From the NCBI RefSeq assembly GCF_945859705.1, contig NC_079136.1:51350094-51414093 (forward strand): DNA of 64,000 bases. Direction: 5' to 3'. This DNA is from Episyrphus balteatus (Eukaryota; Arthropoda; Insecta; Diptera; Syrphidae). A program made the position numbers and the translations under genes. This document shows, in pieces, positions 21,652 to 33,697 of the stretch. The notes under the pieces are model-generated. The model did no database searches, was not told the origin of the DNA, and saw only the letters and a program-made list of their open reading frames with translations. Every line of letters begins with the position of its first letter. The stretch's first letter is position 1.

Positions 21652-22427
21652 CCCCTTACCGCACAGTGGCTCATATATGAGCCAAACCATAAAAAGCCTT
21701 AATACTTTAAAATTTAAAAAAAAATTCTAGTTTTGTTTGAACTTTTCGAATTAAGTAATATAAGGCCTCTAAATAACATTATAAAACGCCATCTGTAATG
21801 ATTTGGGCGAGCATAGTTATCCGGTAAAGTGGCCAAACTGGTGATAGGCAGGACGGAGCATATTTAAAAAATTGAAAATTGAATAAAAAATATAAAACAA
21901 TGAGTAAGAACTTTTAAAAAAATATGCCAATAAAGGATATAATGTGATAATTATTGCTAATATATATTTTTTTACATTTATCAAGTTTTAGACATTTGAA
22001 AGTGGCATTAAGTGATTGGATCATATATGAGCCACCGTGCAGAAATGTTCCCCTCCTGTTGGTCCATATATGAGCCATCGTGCAACAAGGGAACAAATTC
22101 ATTTTTTTTCTTATTATCTACACCCGTTTTTTTTACGTTTTCGTGCGGAATGTTATAAATTTAATTTAAAATAGATTAAAAGGCCTTTTAATCTATTTTA
22201 TTGAGACTCATACAGTTCCAGCGCGTAGTTTTTACGTATAATTAATTTAATTTAAATTTGTTTTTGTTCGTTTTCTGCTCAATGTGCCAAATATGATCCA
22301 AACCGGAAAAACCAAAATTTTCCGACTTTTACTAAAAATATTGAAAATTCCTGAAACACGTGTCTTTTTATTTAACAAAATCTACCACATATACTTTTTT
22401 CACGAAAAAAAATCATGCGGTAAGGGG
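21652..22427. mobile_element. piggyBac-type non-autonomous element
   Basis: A 776 bp insertion whose ends CCCCTTACCGCA and TGCGGTAAGGGG are perfect inverse complements, flanked by TTAA at 21648-21651 and 22428-22431. TTAA targets and CCC-starting ends are characteristic of piggyBac. Subterminal CATATATGAGCCA words recur near 21672, 22023 and 22065, the last two followed by CGTGC. No transposase is present. Confidence 0.82.
21667..21684. repeat. 18 bp perfect palindrome TGGCTCATATATGAGCCA
   Basis: A self-complementary site just inside the left end of the piggyBac-type element; near-copies lie in its interior. It could be a transposase contact site (inference). Confidence 0.75.
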
Positions 22428-22795
22428 TTAAATTATATAAATGCTTCTTCACAAAAAGTTTCGTTGAAATCGAATAAGCAGTTTCGGAGATAATTGGGTT
22501 TGAAAAAAAACGGTTCTATGGCAGGTACCGTTAATAATGATTTTCAAACAAAAATTTTTTCATTTGGAGATAGACCTTAGCTTAAAACTACTACTTGAAT
22601 TTTTTTAACAAAATCGTTGGAGCCTTTTTTGAGATATTTCAATTTTACTAAAATCGGTATATGACAAGTACCGTTCCAAAAAAAGTATTGTTCCAAAAAA
22701 ATTAATTCCAAAAACCCCTCTGGAAAGTCGCCAAATAACGCTACATACCAAGTTTGACATCAATCGGTCCATCCGATTAGGCTGTAGCTCCTTAT

Positions 22796-22833
22796 ACAGA
22801 CAGACAGATTGACAGACTGACAGACAGACAGAT
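22796..22833. repeat. GACA microsatellite
   Basis: Imperfect tandem GACA/GACT/GATT units inside the dispersed repeat. Confidence 0.8.
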
Positions 22834-22870
22834 GGATTTCCGGGACCCACTTTTCCTATTATTGCCGTTT

Positions 22871-23355
22871 TCAAAAAAGTTTCCAAAACTGAAGCTAGAC
22901 CGAAAGATATTACAATTTGATTTCAACAAAACAGAGCAAACAAAAACAAAAATAGAGGTTTTTTTTTTCAAATGGCAGTAAACAAACAACATTGGCTTAA
23001 ACCACCCAAAATCCTCTAATCGAACAACGGCATTGTGGCTATCTTAAAGCTTAATCCAGCAGTGCCCAAAGCATTTTAAGAGTACATTTAATACCGGCCG
23101 GCAGTAACCTTTTTCAATGTATTGATATGAATAAAAAAAAAGGCAAAGTTTACAAGCTCTCTTCAATTTTCCTTAGAGCTCTTTTATTCATTGATATCCA
23201 TTTAAATCGCGACTTTCAAACTTCGCTTTATATAGCTTTTGTGTGTGATCTAAAAAAAAAGAAACAAAATACAGGTCAGCTTCATGCTCTGCTCTCTCTA
23301 TATCAAAACTATCCACAATTTTAGGCTTGCGAAAAAAAGTATCTTCGAACAAACA
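22871..23355. other. no gene recognised
   Basis: Tail of the dispersed repeat, then A+T-rich sequence leading into the promoter-like segment at 23356. Confidence 0.4.
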
Positions 23356-23835
23356 ATAAATAAACCTTCGAGTGTGTGAGCTTTTTCAGTCTGCTTTCGA
23401 CGCGCATTCAACCCTCACCTAATCGAAAAAAATATCTTAAGCTTAAACCAATATAAAGCCTTTTTATATAAATCGGTTTGAAATTGTTGTTATATCTTTC
23501 AAATTCAAATTTGATTAAAAATCTAAATTTGTATCAAAAAGTGATTGATTGTTCAAATTTGGCAAAAAATTAAATTTATACCAATCAAACCTCCTCCATC
23601 AGTGTTATGAAAAGTGATCGTGAAAAAAATTAAAACAAATTTTATAATTTACACTGTTAAATAATATAAAATTTTCGTTTTTGTTTTATAAAACTAATAA
23701 ATTACAAGCTACTCGAAGTTTAATATTTCGTGTTTGAGAAAAAAAAAATTGTTTAAAAATTTGAAATCGAATCTGATCGCAAAGGAGATAAGCTTCCGGG
23801 AATTTTCTGACTCAAATTATACGAGAAGCAAGGGT
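23356..23835 (+). promoter_or_regulatory. candidate core promoter and non-coding first exon
   Basis: ATAAATAA at 23356-23363 lies about 32 bp before the A of TCAGT (23386-23390), the spacing of a TATA box to an arthropod initiator. About 440 bp downstream, GCAAGGGTAAGTG (near 23828-23840) provides a strong splice donor. No coding frame begins between. It could be the first, non-coding exon of the transporter gene whose next visible exon starts near 53146, or of another gene outside the window. It may also be coincidence. Confidence 0.28.
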
Positions 23836-24039
23836 AAGTGTCGCAATAAACATAACATTTTTTTTTGTTTATTTTTTAGTCGTTTTCTATTTTATTGCTT
23901 TCTACGAATGATCTTGCAATTGCAAGTTGACATTAATCAAAATAGTCCCAGAAGTAATAATGCAATTTTTGTAGTCCTTTTTCACATATTACTCGTTACG
24001 AAATTAGTACAAACTCGGCGACACTGTATCTACGTATTA

Positions 24040-24385
24040 GACCAGTTTATACCAATTAGAAAATAAGGAAATATTTTGTACAATATTTTCCATTCCAGTG
24101 TTTCTTTACTCAAATTATACTTTTATACCATTCATATTTTAATTTTATACCAGTTTATACCAGTTAGTCGTACATATCGGACTAAACATAACAAATCATT
24201 TGAGGTCTCAAGTTATTTTTAAAGTTGTTATAGGACAGTTCTTTTTTATTTAAATTATACCAGTTTATACCAGTAAGCATTTTTCGATTTTTCTTACAAG
24301 CTTACAAGCCAAAAAAAAAATTTTTTTATCAATTTATATTTTGTAAACCATCAGAGATTTTTTGTTGATTATACCAGTCATCCGT
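24040..24385. repeat. clustered TATACCAG motif
   Basis: TTATACCAGTTTATACCAG-type words recur about eight times over 350 bp (near 24047, 24155, 24165, 24257, 24267 and 24371), mostly in the same orientation and irregularly spaced. No matching repeat unit boundary is visible. Confidence 0.55.
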
Positions 24386-26583
24386 ATATAAGAAATACTA
24401 ATAAAGCTAAACGTTTCAAACTTCAACGCTAGCTTTTAGACTATTAATTGAAAGTTTATTGTTTTTTTTTTTAACACAGATTCGCAAGTTCGTTTGGTGC
24501 TGTGATCACTAATCAGAAAAAAACAGAGGTAGACTTGTTACTCAAGTCAAATCGCACCGCGTCGATCAGGCTGCGATAGTTGTTCGTTGTTGTATAGTCA
24601 ATCCCACTTTTACGCGAGTATTATTTGAGTAAAAGACCAACACCGATAGTATGGGAACCATGAAACGTGGTTATAACATTCCAATGAGCAGTTTTTTTTT
24701 TCGTATTTTGTTTTTGCAATTCACAACATATAATTACTCTTTTTTACCTAACATATAATCGATGGAACTATTACTGATTAATTGTTTATTGTTGTTTAAA
24801 GTTTTTGGGGCTTGTCACAAATATGTCGATTATAGACATATTAGCCCATTCAAATTCAGCTGATTGACTGGCTTGGATTTTTTTGTGAGAAATTTATATG
24901 CAAAGTGTGATTTCATAGTCATTTCGCTTATTTTGGAGTTTAGATTGATTTGGTTGACTGTTTCTTTTCAAATGTGGCAAGTTGATGTATAGTTTAACAC
25001 AAAAAAAAAAATATTATCTGTTGATCGTGAGGGAGTTTATAAATTTTCCATTCACCACAAATGATAATTTGTTGTGAATTTTGATTTGACAATTTCGCAA
25101 GAAAAAAAAATAACTTTGGAGATCAAAGTCCATCATGAGGGTGTAGAAAATGTTTACAAATTTTTGTTTACAAGTGATGATGTTTTTTTTTATTTTGAAT
25201 GGAAATAATGCTTTATCTTAATAATAGTTTTTAATGTGGGTGATAAACAATAGGCTTATTACAAAGCTAGCTATCTATGTACATACAAACGTGATCAGTA
25301 CCGGTACCCGTTATAACCTTTGGGTTCTAATAAATTTATTGCGTTCCCTAAAATGAAGATGGTAAAGCAATAAAAAAAATCATGTGTGCAATTCACACGT
25401 GGTAGAAGTGAAACCTTAAAAAATCATTTTTCTTGCGAAAAAAAAACGAAAAAGTCTACCTTTTTTTATTCTATCACCTTTAAATCCACCCACCTATAAT
25501 AAATTTTATATCACCCGATAGCTTATTGTTTCAGCTCAAAATATTTATATCGACCATGTCTATACAACATCTATAAAAAGAGCTATAATTCTTTGAACCC
25601 AATCAATTTTTTCATCAAAAAAGTACAAAAATCAATCTTTTTTCTCTCATTAAATCTATTTTTTTAAATGTCAAATTATGATAAGTTTTATATCATCTGA
25701 AAGTTTATTTCACTTTTTATATGACGTATCAATCACATTTCTACCATGCCTACAAAAAGAGTAAGAATTTTTTAAAGCCAACTATGTCGAAATTGAGATT
25801 ACGGTACTTTCTACACTGGTGGCTGGTCATCGGCAATTGATCTCCACAGGTGTTTTGAGGTATTTTTCAATTTTTTCAATTTAAGATTGTGTGATATATC
25901 AAATAAAAGGTTATGTTATCAGCATGCGTATTAAAGTTAAATCAAATTTGTATGTGCACTAGATCAAAAGATATAACGTGTGTAGAAAAAGAACATCTTT
26001 GTACTGTTATCTCAGAATTTTGAATATGAAATTAATTGAAATTTTGTACAGCTATAGTTTATTTAATTACCTATCTACAGGACAAATTACATTCATCTAT
26101 CTATTAAAACAAAAAAGTTATAACAAGTTGAATGTTCGTGTCGCGTTTTCGTTTCATCTTGTTTCAAATCACTACAATACTAAAGAAGTTTTCACTTCAA
26201 AAAGTTCTTCCATTTAGCATTTATAATTGGAAAGTTAGCAGTTTTGAGGTGTTCTTTTGAAATTTTAAACTTTTCCATTTCTTAGAAGAAATTCTCATTT
26301 TTTTTTTATATATTTTTTAACATTCAAATATCAACATGTAGGATTCCTCTTAGTAGTTCTAATTTTTTGCATTTATTTTATGAAACATATTTTTATTTAA
26401 GAAATTTAAGCTAAAGTATAATTTTACTAAAATTCGCTAACTCTAAAATTGTGAGGAAAATATGAAGCAAAAAATACCTTAAAAAAGTACGTATACGCCA
26501 CCGGTCACTGGATTTTTTTAACAGAATGCCATTAAATTATTCTATCAAAAAATATAATACAAAAACAAAAATGAGAGCCTATA
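24386..26583. other. no gene recognised
   Basis: A+T-rich sequence. A comparatively G+C-richer block at 24480-24660 has a CTGCGATAGTTGTTCG segment that might be transcribed leader, but no frame or splice pattern supports a gene. Confidence 0.4.
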
Positions 26584-27010
26584 AAAAATAAAATGCACGA
26601 TGGGGGTCACACGTAGGTATATAAATTTAAAGAAATTTTATTGATGTTGAGGAAAAGCTGACATTTAGGGAGAAATTTTTTTAAATGAAAAAAAAAAATT
26701 TTTTTATTTGACTTTTTATGAAAAAAATAAAAATGCAGTTTTACTGCAATTACTTTGAATATTACGTCTGCAAATTTTATTTAAATTTGAAAAATTTGTA
26801 TGGGAGGTACACTTTTTTGACTTTTTTGAGAAAAATTAAAAATGCAAAAAAAAACCAACTTTCAGAATTCCATAAAAATCATCTGTACCAAATTTGAAGA
26901 AAATCCGTCCACCCGTTTAGGCTGTGGAAATGTGTACAGATGAACGTACAGACGCACTAACGGAATTGCAAGACCCACTTTTTTGGAATTCTCCATCATC
27001 GTAATGTTGG
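26584..27010. repeat. dispersed AATAAAATGCACGAC repeat, copy 2
   Basis: It starts AAAATGCACGATGGGGGTC and ends GACCCACTTTTTTGGAATTC. Shorter and uninterrupted compared with copy 1. Confidence 0.55.
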
Positions 27011-27441
27011 TTTTGATTAAAACCTCAAATTTTTTTTCGACACGAAACCAATATTTGCCCTATAGAGCAAGTAAAAAACGTTTTCGAGTCCAAAGAGTAA
27101 AAAGCATCTTAAAAAAATCTACAAATAAAAAAATGAAACCTCTACAAATTTTAATCTTTTCTTTTAATACGAATTTGTCTAAGCTAATTTTAAGGATTTA
27201 TCTACAAATGTGGCAAAGTTTGCGAATGGTAAAGTTTCCAATTGTTGTGTTTTTTTTTGGTTTTTTATATGCTCAACATTACAATATTTGCATTGCATTC
27301 TGTTTTCGTATAGCAATCATTCCATTATTTTTGAAATTAAATGAGCTGTGTGTGAATCTAGAATTACAACAAATTAATGAAAGTTGGTTTTTGGATTTGG
27401 ACACATTTTTAGAGCCCCTGCACAGTAAACTTTTCTTCTAG
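26983..27441 (+). CDS. hypothetical 152-codon open frame
   Basis: An unbroken frame, unusually long for this A+T-rich background, ending TAG at 27439-27441. Its first residues overlap the end of the dispersed repeat, so the true start, if any, is probably a later ATG (27134 or 27210) or a splice acceptor. The middle has a hydrophobic stretch around FPIVVFFFGFLYAQHYNI, followed by FLKLNELCVNLE and an acidic end. I do not recognise a family. It could be a decayed membrane-protein exon (a chemoreceptor-like fragment is one idea without motif support) or chance. No codon signal or splice pair confirms it. Confidence 0.2.
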   Translation: MEFSIIVMLVLIKTSNFFSTRNQYLPYRASKKRFRVQRVKSILKKSTNKKMKPLQILIFSFNTNLSKLILRIYLQMWQSLRMVKFPIVVFFFGFLYAQHYNICIAFCFRIAIIPLFLKLNELCVNLELQQINESWFLDLDTFLEPLHSKLFF

Positions 27442-30400
27442 CATCCAGGCAACAATGGGTTTGCTAGTGCACAAACTGGGCCGATTCAATAGTCGGGTTG
27501 GTAGCAAGTGTGGTGAAAAAAGCTAATAAAAATATTTTCAGATATGCAACCATTGGAATAGAAGAACCAAAAGAAACCGAGATAATTCGGTGCATTCTAG
27601 AATTACTTTAATGTATAAGAAATCATTGAGTGCAGTTTTTTTTAAATGCAAATTATTTTTGAGCTTTGAAAAGCTAGGCAAAGTTCAAAAAGTACAATTT
27701 TGGCTCGACTATGGCTTTCCAAAAATCTGTCATTTCTTCGAGTCTGAAAATAATTTACCCAAATTAGTAATATATTACCTGAAATGTTTAATAAACTATT
27801 TGACACACTGTTTTTTTAGCTAATATTTTTATTTAAGTATTAAACGTTTATTCAAAGCTATTAAACGTATTAAACGTTTATTGACTAGGCCAGAACGTCT
27901 CAAAAATCTGTAACTTTTGTATCTTAAAAAATTATTTTCTCAAATTTTGCAAAATAAGATAAAACTGGTTTCTTAATTTTATAAAGGCCTTCCTTTCGCG
28001 TCTTAAAATTACTTAATTATTTTTATGAGTATAAAAAATAAAGAAAAAATACATTTCAATGTAGTTTGTTTGTGTTACGTTATTTGAAATCAAAGCTATT
28101 TTATTAAAAAATTATAAGAAAAATATTGATTATACTCATTTTAAATAAAGTCGTTTGTAAGGCAAAGTGAAATAGTCGAAAAACTACGCTTTTGAGAAAA
28201 GAGCAAAAAAAGAAATCAAAAAAAAAAAAAAAACTGGTTGTCAATTTTCACGAAAATCCTTCTTAATTAAATACTTTAAACTGCTCTTTTGAAAATCTCC
28301 GAGTAAAATTAAAATCAGTAAATAAAATCTCTATGTAACTTTTTCCATAGATGAAATTTTTTTCAACAATTACAATATTAAATTCTAACATTTTTCTGCT
28401 ACCTTAGACTTTTTCTAATAGTACAAATATCTTCGATTTCGGGTGCATATACTAAGTCTAAGAGCCCACAGCAAATTTTGGGAGTGGAGGTATAACCAAA
28501 ATGTGAGTATGCATATGCAGTTTTATAGCCGTATGCGTTTTAATAACGAATTCAAAAGTCTGGCAGCTTTAAATCGCGGCTTTATATGGTTTCCGAGGGG
28601 TTAAATATCGCTAGTTTTCCAATTAATGTGAGTAGGCTAAATTAACACAAAATCACATTCTGGACTGATGCTCTGTCATTTCCCCAAAGCCTGAAGACAT
28701 CAATCTTGACAGTGCGATCAATAGAACTCAAAATATGTATTAAAACAGGTCAGGATGCACCAAAATACGTTTTTTGTACTAAGTCTTTCGACAGATATAT
28801 CGTTCTCTATCAAAGAAAAGCAGATAAAAACAGCCAATTCTTTTTGTATCTTTGATAACATAAACCAAAGAACAAAATTGTGAAAAAAAGTAGACAGCGG
28901 AAGACAGCGGAAACATTTAAACTCAATTCGAAATTAAAAAACTGCAAATAAAAGCTTATTGTGTGAAAAAAATAATATTAATTAAAAATATATTTTAAAA
29001 AATTTTAATTTTCAGCAATATAAACAGCAGTTAAAATAAGCTTTCCAACGACATACAACACTTATATAATTTATTCAAATATAATTTTGAAAACGTATCG
29101 TGAAGATTTGCTTTATTTTGTTACTCAAACAAAGTATTTTCAAGTGGAGACTTCAGATACAATTTTGTAATAGAGAAACTCATTTCAAAAATCAATTTTC
29201 AATGAAAACATATAGATTGACTTTCCCCTGATTCATTTCCGTAAGGAAATTACCAAAAATTAAAATTTCATAAAAACCATTTTTGAGACGCAAATGGTCC
29301 TTTGGGCCCATTGTGCGTCGGGTAACCATAAAGATAGGGACTTGAAACTTGCAGAGTATTTCTTTTGTATTTATTTCTAAACAAATAAGGCAGATCCTAA
29401 TCCATACTCATCATTTGCAAAAGAAGTTTCCATTTTTCTTTATCTCATCAATAAATAAAGTCTTAATAAAATAGAAAATTTTGCTATTCAAGCTAAATTT
29501 TTGTTAATAAGATCAAAATACATTAATTTGTTATACATTTTTAATCTATAGTAGACTTTTTAAACAAAATCAAATTATTTGCAAAACAAATTAACGCTTC
29601 ATTTAAAGACTAATCTCAAAAACATGCTAAATGCATTGTTAATGTATGCCAATGCAAAATAAAATTTTGTTTTAAAAGTCATATTCTTAACCGTGTGTAT
29701 TTTTTATTTAACACATTTGAATGTACCTTATTATAAAAACGATCAATATTTATTTACATATTAAAGGACTAATGCCAATAAACTCTACTATAGCTTTGGA
29801 TAAGAAACAAATTTTAAGATATTAATGAATAGGCTTTCTAACCTTGCTTTAGTTATTAAATTAAATTAAATTAAATTAAAAATTAAAACACAATTTCTGT
29901 GCTAAATGAAGCACAATGAACATTTTGTTTTCTCATTTTCAACAATAACAATTTTGACAAAAATAAAAAAAAATGTTTATTTTTAATTAACTATTAACAT
30001 TAAATTGTTCAGTGAAATTATTTAAACTATAATTGTTAATATACATACCTCGAGTGGCATGCAAATTGTTGACTTTATGTTATGATGTGATTGCATTCCA
30101 TTTAAACACATAGAAGACAATAAGTCTGTGAGTAATATTCTCAACAAATCTGGTGTAATTAAGATATTTTTCTTCTTATCTCTCCCCGAATGGAATAATT
30201 TGAAAAAAAAAAAAAACGAAAAAAAAATTCACAAACTATGATGTTTATGCAAATTAGAAGGAAGTGAATAGTAATAAAGAAATAGAAATGGAAAATTTAT
30301 TAAGTATTACTCATCCAACTTTGAAAACAATGTAGGTACCTAATCCTTATCTTTTAATTTGTTGATGATGGGAAAAGAATTTATAATTGTTTTATTTGTA

Positions 30401-30765
30401 ATTAATTAAATACTGTTCCCACCAAAATAATTTCATACTTCCATTCATTCATAGCATTTTGTAAAAAATCTTTTCTGTTGTTATGGGATTCACATTTTGC
30501 AAATCCAATTTCGCTAAATTTGAACTATAACTTATGGAATCTCAAGAAACATTTAATAAAAAATACCCCCGTATTTATGATACTGGCAGTGTTAGTATGG
30601 TAGAGCTGTATCCTGCCATGACCGTTTCAAATATCCTTACCAAACAGATAGCCCTTGTTAGGATGATATGTCAAAATTAGAAGAAACTTAACCGAAAAAT
30701 TGAAAATAAGCTGCTTCACTATTCATATCGAAAAGATCATTAAGAAGAACACGAAGTAAATTCTA
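27442..30765. other. no gene recognised
   Basis: About 3.3 kb of A+T-rich sequence. An acceptor-like TATTTTCAG near 27533-27541 precedes a 77-codon frame (27590-27823) of unknown meaning. TTAAA repeats occur at 29852-29885. No element ends or RNA genes were identified. Confidence 0.45.
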
Positions 30766-30937
30766 TCACAACAAAAACATTACTGTTAAAAAAGGAGCCA
30801 AGTTCTCCTATGTTGAAATTATGCTGGCACAAAAGTACTGAGATGTAAAAGTGTACCAAGTTCTAAAGTTTGGGTTCAAATTCGTATCAATAAAGGAGAA
30901 TTTGGCTCCTTTTTTAAGAGTAATGTTTTTGTTGTGA
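30766..30937. mobile_element. 172 bp miniature inverted-repeat element
   Basis: TCACAACAAAAACATTACT followed by a TTAAAAAAGGAGCCAA segment at the left is matched in inverse orientation by the right end over about 45 bp with two or so mismatches. The target duplication is unclear. Confidence 0.7.
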
Positions 30938-30989
30938 TTTCACTACTTTTTGCAAGGTATGGCTGTAGAATTGAAAATCTCTATATTTG

Positions 30990-31440
30990 ATGAAAATTCA
31001 GTGAAAATGGGCGGTTGCCACGCCCCCTGGCTGAAATTCTCAAACTTTAAATTTTTTTCCTTTGTACCTATAAACTACCATCTCTACCATTCTACCAAAT
31101 TTCAAGATTCTACGAAAATCAGAAGTGCTCTATTATATTTAATGAAAATTCAGCGGAAATGGGCGGTTGCCACGCCCCCTGAATTGAAAATCTCAAATTT
31201 TTGATTTTTCCCTTTGTATAAACTACCAGCTCTACCATTCTAACAAATTTCAAGATTCTACGATAATCAGAAGTGCTCTATAATATTTGATGAAAATTCA
31301 GCGGAAATGGGCGGATGCCACGCCCCCTGAATTGAAAATCTCAAATTTTCGATTTTTCCCTTTGTATACACCACAACCCCTATCACCGTGTAAAATTTCA
31401 AGTTTCTACGTTAACGGGAAGTTCTCCATAATTTTGATGA
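30990..31440. repeat. three-copy tandem repeat, about 150 bp period
   Basis: GGGCGGTTGCCACGCCCCC (one copy GGGCGGATGCC) starts at about 31009, 31161 and 31309, each followed by a TCAAATTT/TTTCCCTTTGTA segment and an ACCAAATTTCAAGATTCTACG block. A fourth partial tail reaches about 31440. The GGGCG...CGCCC core is itself palindromic. The frames across it are not a gene. Confidence 0.75.
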
Positions 31441-31445
31441 TCTGT

Positions 31446-31484
31446 CAGTGAGTGAGTGAGTGAGTGAGTCAGTCAGTCAGTTAC
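31446..31484. repeat. GTCA/GTGA tetranucleotide microsatellite
   Basis: TCAGTGAGTGAGTGAGTGAG then TCAGTCAGTCAG, attached to the end of the 150 bp repeat array. Confidence 0.8.
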
Positions 31485-31499
31485 GGTTTTTGCGATTTT

Positions 31500-32414
31500 T
31501 TAAGCCCTATATCTCAGAAACTACTCATCGTAAAAGGCTGAAATTTCTAGCATCTTTGGTGTGGAAGTTAGAGGGGGTCGAAAATGGCCTGAGTTGTTTC
31601 CTGTAAATAAGGGTGTAGTGCCAAAGTTGCTAGAGAACTTGGCTGGGCACTACCGTGCCCCTTGATCATCAACTACATTCAATTCCAATCAATTGGTAAC
31701 TTTGAGATGATCAAAGACTTTGCCTTATTGAAGACCCGATAAAAATAAATCAAATTAGGAACTTTCAATAGCATGGAGTTTTATTTCGATATTTTAAAAA
31801 TATTCCAAAAGAAGCTCTTACAAAGTAAACAATTAAGACATGAATTCTGTTTAGATATTGGTTTTGTAAATGGGTATTATGTCCTTTTCTTCGATAATGT
31901 CAAATTACACATTTTTCCTAGTAGATCACTTTTTTTGTTTCGATAGTGAATAGTAAAAATAAATAAAAGTTAATAGTCTGAATTAAAAGTCATTATAAAT
32001 AATAAATCAGAATAATAACAATTTCAGAACGTAAGTTAATTTATTTATTTGTAGGTTTTTGTTTACATTAACTGTCATCGAAATGTCAGTTGAAAAATTA
32101 TCATCATGAAAATACAAACAAAATGAGCATCATAAAAAAAAAAAATAGGAACGAGAAATTCCATTGTTAAATTAACTGTGAAAATAGTTTTGTGATTACC
32201 TAGTGGTTGTTATAGGCTTTAAACCAATCTAGCAATAAGTATCAACTTCCCTTTGTTGCAAAAAAATAACATGCAAATTTTATGGCTGTAACGTGGTGTG
32301 AGGTATGAATAATACCTATTAGCTAATTCAGAACCACAAAAAATAGTAAGGTACTTATTACCTTACTCAGCAAAGTTGTACGTTGAACTGATTTATATCG
32401 CTGGGTAGGGATCT
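31500..32414. other. no gene recognised
   Basis: This begins with a segment (TTTAAGCCCTATATCTCAGAAAC...) that appears to belong to the same repeat as the preceding array, then A+T-rich sequence. Confidence 0.4.
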
Positions 32415-32422
32415 GTTCTGAC

Positions 32423-33579
32423 CAGGCATGTAAAAGTCGATACAATTGTATCGAATTCGATACAAATGAGTTTGCTCGAGTACAAAAATACAATTTGTCT
32501 GAATTTGATACAATTTTTGAATCTGTCTCTTAAGAATTCTTTTGCAATATAAGATTTGAAAAACAGAGGAAATCGAAAGTAATAACAAACGACAGATCTA
32601 TTTTTATGTTTAATTTAATTTCAGATTTTTTTAACCAAAATAAATGTTACAATTTGTTAATTGTATTTATATTTATAAAACTGATGAAACTGTTCTATTT
32701 TTTCGACATTTTTTTTTTTTTTGTCCGTCGGTAGGTGTTGAAATCTTCAAAAGATTCTATGAGGACCGGAAAACGCGTGCTCATAGATATGTAGGACTCT
32801 TAACCACTAAAACCACATCCTCCTCCCGATTGCAACTAAGTTCAGATGGAACTTATTTAGCAATTTATCTCTCTAAGTTAATTTACGTGTTGTAGGTAAA
32901 TTTCCGGTGAAAGTTCCTACTGATGATATTTAGAGATAGCTAAATAACATTTTTTTTAAATTAAATCATTAAAGTAATGGTTCAAATTTTGCTATCAAAA
33001 AAAAAAGTATTTTATAGGAAATAAAACAAATAAAATCTATAAACATTTAAATTTATATTAATCAATGTCGATATTTTGAAATAAAGAAATTAAATTGAGA
33101 AGTTTCCCTGTATCAAATCGGAAGGTTTAGTCCTTCGCAAACATCGTACTAAGTTTGTCTCGTCGAGAATTTCTAGTATTGTTCTATTAGTATGTTCAAC
33201 TAACCGTTTTCCATGCTTTCGGGGAAAATTTTTTTGACTATAATCAGTAAAAATATTATAATCTTAAAACCAAAATTGCACTTTTATTTTTGGGTCCCTA
33301 CATTTTTGCAGTTTTTTTTTAATACTTCTTGTAGTCTTCTGTGAATAACTTTTTCTTATATATATGTATTTTTACCGATATAAGATAAAAATTACTCTTT
33401 TACGCAGAAAATAACGAAATGTATATAGAAAACTTAAGATTTTTTGCAAATATAACATTTTGATTAAATTTTAAATTAATTTCTCGTATGAAAAATATAT
33501 TTCAATACAATTGCACCTAATTTAGTACAATACAAATAAAATTTTTAGTACAACTAAAAAATTTCATTTTCCATCCCTG
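32423..33579. mobile_element. hAT-like non-autonomous element (CAGGCATG/CATCCCTG)
   Basis: The left end CAGGCATGTAAAA and right end TTTTCCATCCCTG are imperfect inverse complements, flanked by GTTCTGAC (32415-32422) and GTTCTAAC (33580-33587), a one-mismatch 8 bp duplication. CAG-starting ends and 8 bp duplication fit hAT. No transposase frame was recognised in its 1,157 bp. Confidence 0.68.
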
Positions 33580-33697
33580 GTTCTAACTTATAATTTACAG
33601 GGTGTCACAGGCCGTGACTCACAGCTGACTTTTTTGCTATGTCTATCTCTATATAATATTAGTATATTTTGAAAATCATTTTTAAATATTTGCCTAG

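Larger units (their letters stand above)
21190..22870. repeat. dispersed AATAAAATGCACGAC repeat family, copy 1
   Basis: It begins with AAATAAAATGCACGAC and ends with a block containing CGGTCCATCCGATTAGGCTG, a GACA microsatellite and GGGACCCACTTTT. A second copy (26584-27010) has the same start, CCGTCCACCCGTTTAGGCTG and GACCCACTTTT; a third start lies at 33698. This copy is split by the piggyBac-type element 21652-22427. The type of element is unknown to me. The cysteine-rich minus-strand frame in it is translation of the GACA repeat. Confidence 0.6.

Noticed and set aside
22605..22992. Minus-strand frames rich in VCLSVC
   Set aside because: Translation of the GACA microsatellite within a dispersed repeat, not a cysteine-rich protein.
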